Below, piece by piece: positions 59,553 through 64,000 of a stretch of DNA of 64,000 nt. The notes under the pieces are model-generated. The model searched no databases. It saw only the letters and a list, made by a program, of their open reading frames with translations, and had not been told where the DNA came from. Every line of letters begins with the position of its first letter. Within the stretch, counting starts at the first letter, position 1. The stretch spans positions 33,985,992 to 34,049,991 of the forward strand of contig CM077600.1 of assembly GCA_039654915.1 (NCBI GenBank). The letters are read 5' to 3'. The position numbers were made by a program, and so were the translations under genes. Source of the stretch: Aquilaria yunnanensis. Its lineage: Eukaryota > Streptophyta > Magnoliopsida > Malvales > Thymelaeaceae.

Positions 59553-61769
59553 ATGATGATGAATAGAAATCTCAGTCCAGTACTGAGACGGGAGTTGGCA
59601 AATCTTGACAAGGATGCAGATAGTCGAAAATCAGCAATGAAAGCTCTAAAATCATACGTGAAAGACTTGGATTCAAAGGCTATACCTGTGTTTCTTGCAC
59701 AAGTTTCAGAGACCAAGGAAACTGGTTCCTTATCTGGTGAATACACAATTTCACTGTATGAGGTTCTTGCCCGTGTCCATGGCCCGAAAATTGTTCCTCA
59801 GATTGACAGCATCATGTCAACAATTACCAAGACTCTAGCTTCGAGTGCGGGGTCCTTCCCTCTTCAACAAGCATGCTCAAAGGTGGTACCTGCTATTGCC
59901 AGATATGGAATTGATCCAACTAATCCGGAAGATGGGAAGAGGCATATAATCCACTCTCTCTGTAGCCCTCTCTCGGAATCTCTGTTAGGGTCACAAGAAA
60001 GCCTCACTTCAGGAGCTGCACTCTGCCTGAAAGCTCTAGTGGAGAGTGACAATTGGCGGTTTGCTTCAGATGAGGCAGTAAACAAGGTCTGCCAGAATGT
60101 GGCTGCAGCTTTGGAGGGGAAATTCACTCAGACCAATGCACATATGGGCCTGGTGATGGCCCTAGCTAAGCATAATGCTTTTATCGTTGAAGCATATGTG
60201 AGATTGTTGATTCAATCTGGGTTGAAAATAGCAGGTGCTGCAGAGGGTAACTCTCAGAAGCGGTTCTCAGCAATTCAGATGATAAATTTCCTTATGAAAT
60301 GTTTGGATCCTAGGAGTATGTATTCTGAAATTGAGCTAATCATTGAAGAGATAGAGAAGTGCCAGTCCGATCAAATGGCCTATGTAAAAGGGGCTGCTTA
60401 TGAGACTTTGCTAACTGCAAAGAAAATACAAGGTGAAAAGGGATCAAAATTTGAAAACAGTTGTGGTTCAGTGACAGGATCCAACTTTGGAAGGAAAGAC
60501 CACAGTCGGAGAATAAACTTATCAAGTGCTGGTGATCAGTCTCCTGTGTCTATTTCACCTGAATCACAGACCCTTGACTCTTTTCTTGATGATTCATTCC
60601 TTGAGTCACCTCATTCGTTGACTCAATCTTCATACGACAATGGATTTGATCGGCGAAGTGTGAACAGGAAGCTTTGGAGACACGAGAATGGAGGTGTAGA
60701 CGTTTCTTTGAAGGATGGTTTGTTTTCTGAGGTTCCTTCTGGAGGTTTCATCTTTGATTTGGCTTCCGAGCCTCATGAACTGACTGAAAATGGGGATGAA
60801 TGCATAGAGGAGTTTACGGGATTCATTCAGAGCAATGCTAGAAATGGATTCCAAAGATGTTATAGTCCAAGTCCTCAGGTACATGCTCCCCGTGCCTAGT
60901 TGTTTCTGCTTCTGTGTTGGAGCCTACTTAAGAATAAGAATGCATGATTTAACTTCTGTTATTGAATTTTTAAAACTGGTGATATTTATTTATTTACTCC
61001 ATAGAAATTGAGTCGGGATTTACTGGTCTAGAAAACTTGAAGAGCCGATTCAACTGAATTTTATGCAGATTCCTATGTATATTTTGAACAAAATAATAAG
61101 TGTGGATAAGAAATAGGGATATTTTGTTTGCTTACTGATATTTTGAACAAAATAACAACTGAAGGAAGGTTTTTTCTGCAATTTAGTCTATTGGCTGGCT
61201 GTAGCTTAAAAGTTGGAACCTTGTGGAGTGGTAAGCTGATTCTTGCGGCCTATATTTATTTCCTTTTATTTTTTGTTCTTTTTCAGAGGTCTCGATCACA
61301 CATAAATGTTGATAACATCAACCTATTCACAACTCCGAGAAAGCTCATTCGCTCTCTTCAGGATCACGATGATGACGCAGAGTTGTCTGAAAAACATACT
61401 CGACGATTTAAGACCCCTTCATCGGAGAAATTTGAACACAACAATTCTGATCAAAATGGTTCATGGCATGGCAAGCCCTGCAGGAGGAAAGGGAATACGT
61501 GTTCATGGAATAGTAACAAGCAATTTGAAGGTGCTTCGGAGTCCGTGTCATCAACGGAAGATGATCCAGCAGTCAATGTCGTGCAACAGCCATGTCACAC
61601 AGTTCCTCAGAACAAATTTGGGACTTCGAAATCTTGCAATGTAAAGGGTCGTCCTCAGAAATGTGCTTCAAGAATGGTCGTCGGTTTCTTTTTTATTGTG
61701 CTTGCGTTGTTCACTTCTCTCCTGTGGACAGATTTTCAGGACCAGGGGTATTATCTTGTTCCAACTTAG
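59553..61769 (+). CDS. SINE1: SINE1-type KASH protein with ARM repeats
   Basis: This is an outer-nuclear-membrane protein that in Arabidopsis binds SUN proteins and, through its ARM repeats, actin, helping position nuclei in guard cells. There are two coding exons, 59553-60878 and 61287-61769, joined in phase 0 (SPSPQ to RSRSHINVD), giving 602 residues. Roughly the first 290 residues are helical ARM/HEAT-like repeats (VLRRELANLDKDADSRKSAM onward). A Ser-rich disordered linker follows. One membrane segment (MVVGFFFIVLALFTSLLWT, 572-590) is followed by a 12-residue lumenal tail ending LVPT, the plant KASH terminus. The start is the first of three Met codons just after the acceptor at 59547; an upstream in-frame Met at 59487 lies in the leader intron. 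SINE1 rather than SINE2 is inferred from its neighbour ING2. Confidence 0.9.
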
Positions 61770-62052
61770 CCAACAGCTTCTGTTGTTGTTGCTTCATTGT
61801 TGCAAAATAGCTAGAGTAGCATTCCTAGTTGGCTTTTCTATTTTGTGTAATTTGCAAAGACATCAGAATACAATGCTCGAGTCAGTTTTTGATAGGTCTC
61901 CACGGCACAAGTCTATTTTAGAAGCAAAAAGAAAGAAGTTGATGGGACTCCCTTTGTAATTCTTAGCGCTTAATATCATCTTATTCGTTTGGACCAGGCC
62001 TCCTTTTGTAATTGAAGTTGATCACATTGTTCTAGCTTATGAAATGGAAGTG
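61770..62052 (+). other. SINE1 3' UTR
   Basis: The stretch follows the SINE1 stop codon. Short overlapping open frames (to 61959) are probably untranslated sequence. No other feature is seen. Confidence 0.4.
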
Positions 62053-62576
62053 TAAGTTTAACCAATAGCCTCAAACTTTTAATTTCCACTGCAAATTGGT
62101 TTCTAACATTTATTTTATTGTAAATTTGTCTCAATTTTTTTTATAATTTATTGCATATTGATCCCTAATTTTAAACAAACACAGAAACTCGATTTATAAA
62201 AAAAAAAATTGATAATTTAAAATATCTGTTAATTATGAAAAAATATGGCATGGTTTGAATTAATTAGCAGACAACTATTGAATAGTTTGAATTTGTTAAT
62301 TCTCATGAATTATCTAATATTAACTTTTTAAATTCTAATTAAAACTATTTGATAATTATTTTTCAATACATTCAAACTATCATAATTTTCTAAAAATTAA
62401 TAAACAATTTAAGCTATCAGTTATTCTTCTCTATAAATCAAGTTTCCGTATCTGCCTAGGGTCAGCTACTAATATACAACGAATTATAAATATTTGAGAC
62501 CAATTTGAAATAAAATGAAAGTTGGGAACCGGTTTGCAACGGAAATTAAGGGTTTGGGACCAAGGGTGCCTTTAAC
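62053..62576. mobile_element. 524-bp TIR element, GGTCCCAAA family
   Basis: The ends are TAAGTTTAACCAATAGCCTC (left) and, read on the minus strand, GTTAAAGGCACCCTTGGTCCC (right). About 140 bp of each arm can be aligned through TTAATTTCCnnTGCAAAnnGG, TTTATTTTATT, ATTTGTCTCAA-like, TTGCATATT-like and AAACTyGATTTATA. The interior is AT-rich and non-coding. Other copies lie at 40788, 62714 and 63725. Confidence 0.75.
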
Positions 62577-62713
62577 GCTCGAGCAATAGGGAAGGACAGA
62601 GATACAGCAATTTATGGTGGATCGTCCATTCGCACAAACCAGAAAGATTTTTATACAAAAAAAATTTTGGAAAATTTCTTTATTACTAATAGTCGCACCA
62701 TCTTAAAACTTCA

Positions 62714-63092
62714 TAAACTGCAATATTCATCCCAAACCTATAGTTACCTTTGCAAATTGGTTCTTAACCATTGTTTTGTTTCTTATCGATAAAATTTTTT
62801 TATAAAATGTTGCATATTGGTTCCTAACTCAATGGAAAGACTGAGTTAGTACAAAAGAAAAATTTACTAGAAGAAAAATGATAATTTAAATGGTTCATTA
62901 ATTATAAATAAATTATGATACAATTCAAAATTAATTAGAAGATAATTATCAAATAGTTTAAATTGGTAAATTTTGCAAGGTTGGGAACTGATTTGCAACA
63001 ATCTTTAAAAATTTGGGATCAATAGAAAGGAGGCTAAGGACCAATATAATTTGTAACAGTAATTATAGGTTTGGGACCAGAGGTGCAGTTTA
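62714..63092. mobile_element. 379-bp TIR element, same family
   Basis: Both ends carry TAAACTGCA, inverted. Inside follow CCCAAACCTATA with TATAGGTTTGGG, then TTTGCAAATTGGTTC with GAACTGATTTGCAA. It sits 137 bp after the previous element, so the two form a cluster. Confidence 0.7.
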
Positions 63093-63724
63093 CCCCGAAA
63101 CTTTCCTTCCCCTTTGGCAACAGTTGAAATGGTGCCGCTGGGTAAAGTTTATAGATCCACCCAAACAATTGCATTCTTCAAAAGAAATGGAGCAGCTACA
63201 GTCCAGAGGGTCCAGAGTCATCATGTCCAAGGCGACACAGTGGATAGATTTAAAAGATTGGACAAGAGACATGTACTTGCTATCGACGTAGTAGAAAGGT
63301 GGAATAAAATTCTCACACACACATATATATAAGCTGGGTTCTAGTAATAAATACTAACAATAAATATATTAGATAATTTTATTTTATTTTAGTCCTTAAT
63401 TTTAAATATTATACTATTTTAGTCCTTAACTTCTTAACCGTTCTATTTTTATCCTAAACTTATTAAAAACGTTTAAATTTGGTTCATCACGAAATAGTAT
63501 TACATATTATACTTTTAATAAATTTTCATCCTAATTTTTAATTTCTGAAAAATTATTCCTCCAATCATATATTATATTATATAAATGTTAATTAAATTTT
63601 TAGAATTATTAATTTAAGTTTTAACAATATATATTAGACAAGTAAATTTCATAAACAGACCATTAACTTTAAATAGTGTATTATTTTAGTCACTAACCTA
63701 TTAAACATTCTACTTTAGTCGAAC
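63093..63724. other. Intergenic with dispersed repeats
   Basis: The open frames here (63013-63332) overlap the end of the TIR element and match no family. A TTTAGTCCTTAA-type motif recurs at about 63388, 63418 and 63690, suggesting another degraded repeat. Confidence 0.4.
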
Positions 63725-64000
63725 AAGTAAATTGCATAAAAAATCTGAAATATTTAATTTGGTTTGTAAACATATCTATAACCACTTAGTTATTACTTAA
63801 TGGTCCCAAACGTTTGTCCTCCAATACAAATTCATCTTCTGCTCCAGGCTAGATCAAGTTGGTACAAAAATTTAATTTATAGAGAAAAAATTGATTATTT
63901 ATGTACTCCATTAATCATCAATAGATTACAGTACAACTTTCAATTTAGTAGAAAATATTTTTCTAACAATTTGAATTTATTAACTCTCACATAATTAATT
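63725..64000. mobile_element. Partial TIR element running off the window
   Basis: GTAAATTGCATAAAAAATC, then TGGTCCCAAACGTTTG and TTTATAGAGAAAAAATTGATTATTTA resemble the left arm of the GGTCCCAAA family. No right end lies inside the window. Confidence 0.45.

Overview
This window is nuclear DNA from a flowering plant, most likely a core eudicot. The evidence is GT-AG introns in every multi-exon gene, plant-specific families (a DYW-type pentatricopeptide repeat protein, a SINE-type KASH protein, a GPI-anchored GH17 glucanase, a type-IV GATA factor), and AT-rich intergenic DNA full of small inverted-repeat elements. The species cannot be named from the sequence alone. Exon positions below come from reading splice sites and reading frames by eye.

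Layout. 1-7763 (+) holds the 3' part of a CCR4-NOT subunit 3 gene (14 exons visible, 5' end outside the window). 9.43-10.29 kb is a small inverted-repeat element. 11118-13594 (+) is a two-exon GH17/X8 beta-1,3-glucanase-like gene. 14980-16034 (-) is a two-exon GATA factor with a diverged direct duplication upstream. 17740-21059 (-) is a seven-exon HNH-nuclease-like gene carrying a one-base frameshift in the nuclease domain. 21.2-32.8 kb is mostly repeats: a T19/G33 tract, a 513-bp long-TIR element, a possible lone exon, and a 3.5-kb element with a 1-kb internal tandem duplication. 32875-35124 (+) is a UVSSA homologue, convergent with a DYW pentatricopeptide repeat gene at 37242-40626 (-). Between these two lie coding-like fragments of unknown identity. 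41-45.6 kb is repeats. 45782-48406 (+) is an ING2-type PHD reader. 49.9-58 kb is a repeat block with a palindrome array, a foldback region, a tandem array and a (TA)n tract. 59553-61769 (+) is a SINE1-type KASH protein. The window ends in a cluster of related small TIR elements.

Functional themes. The genes are ordinary housekeeping or regulatory genes: mRNA deadenylation, callose turnover, transcription, transcription-coupled repair, organelle RNA editing, histone-mark reading and nuclear-envelope anchoring. They form no single pathway. ING2 and SINE1 being neighbours matches the adjacency I recall on Arabidopsis chromosome 1 (At1g54390/At1g54385), which suggests conserved microsynteny now interrupted by about 10 kb of repeats. 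The least ordinary structures are the 32-bp-phased GTGACCCGGTCAC palindrome array (50.15-50.87 kb), two elements that seem to share a terminal sequence but carry different internal repeats, recurring poly-T/poly-G compound tracts, and the frameshift in the HNH gene. I found no bacterial-type operon, CRISPR array, tRNA, rRNA or intact transposase.
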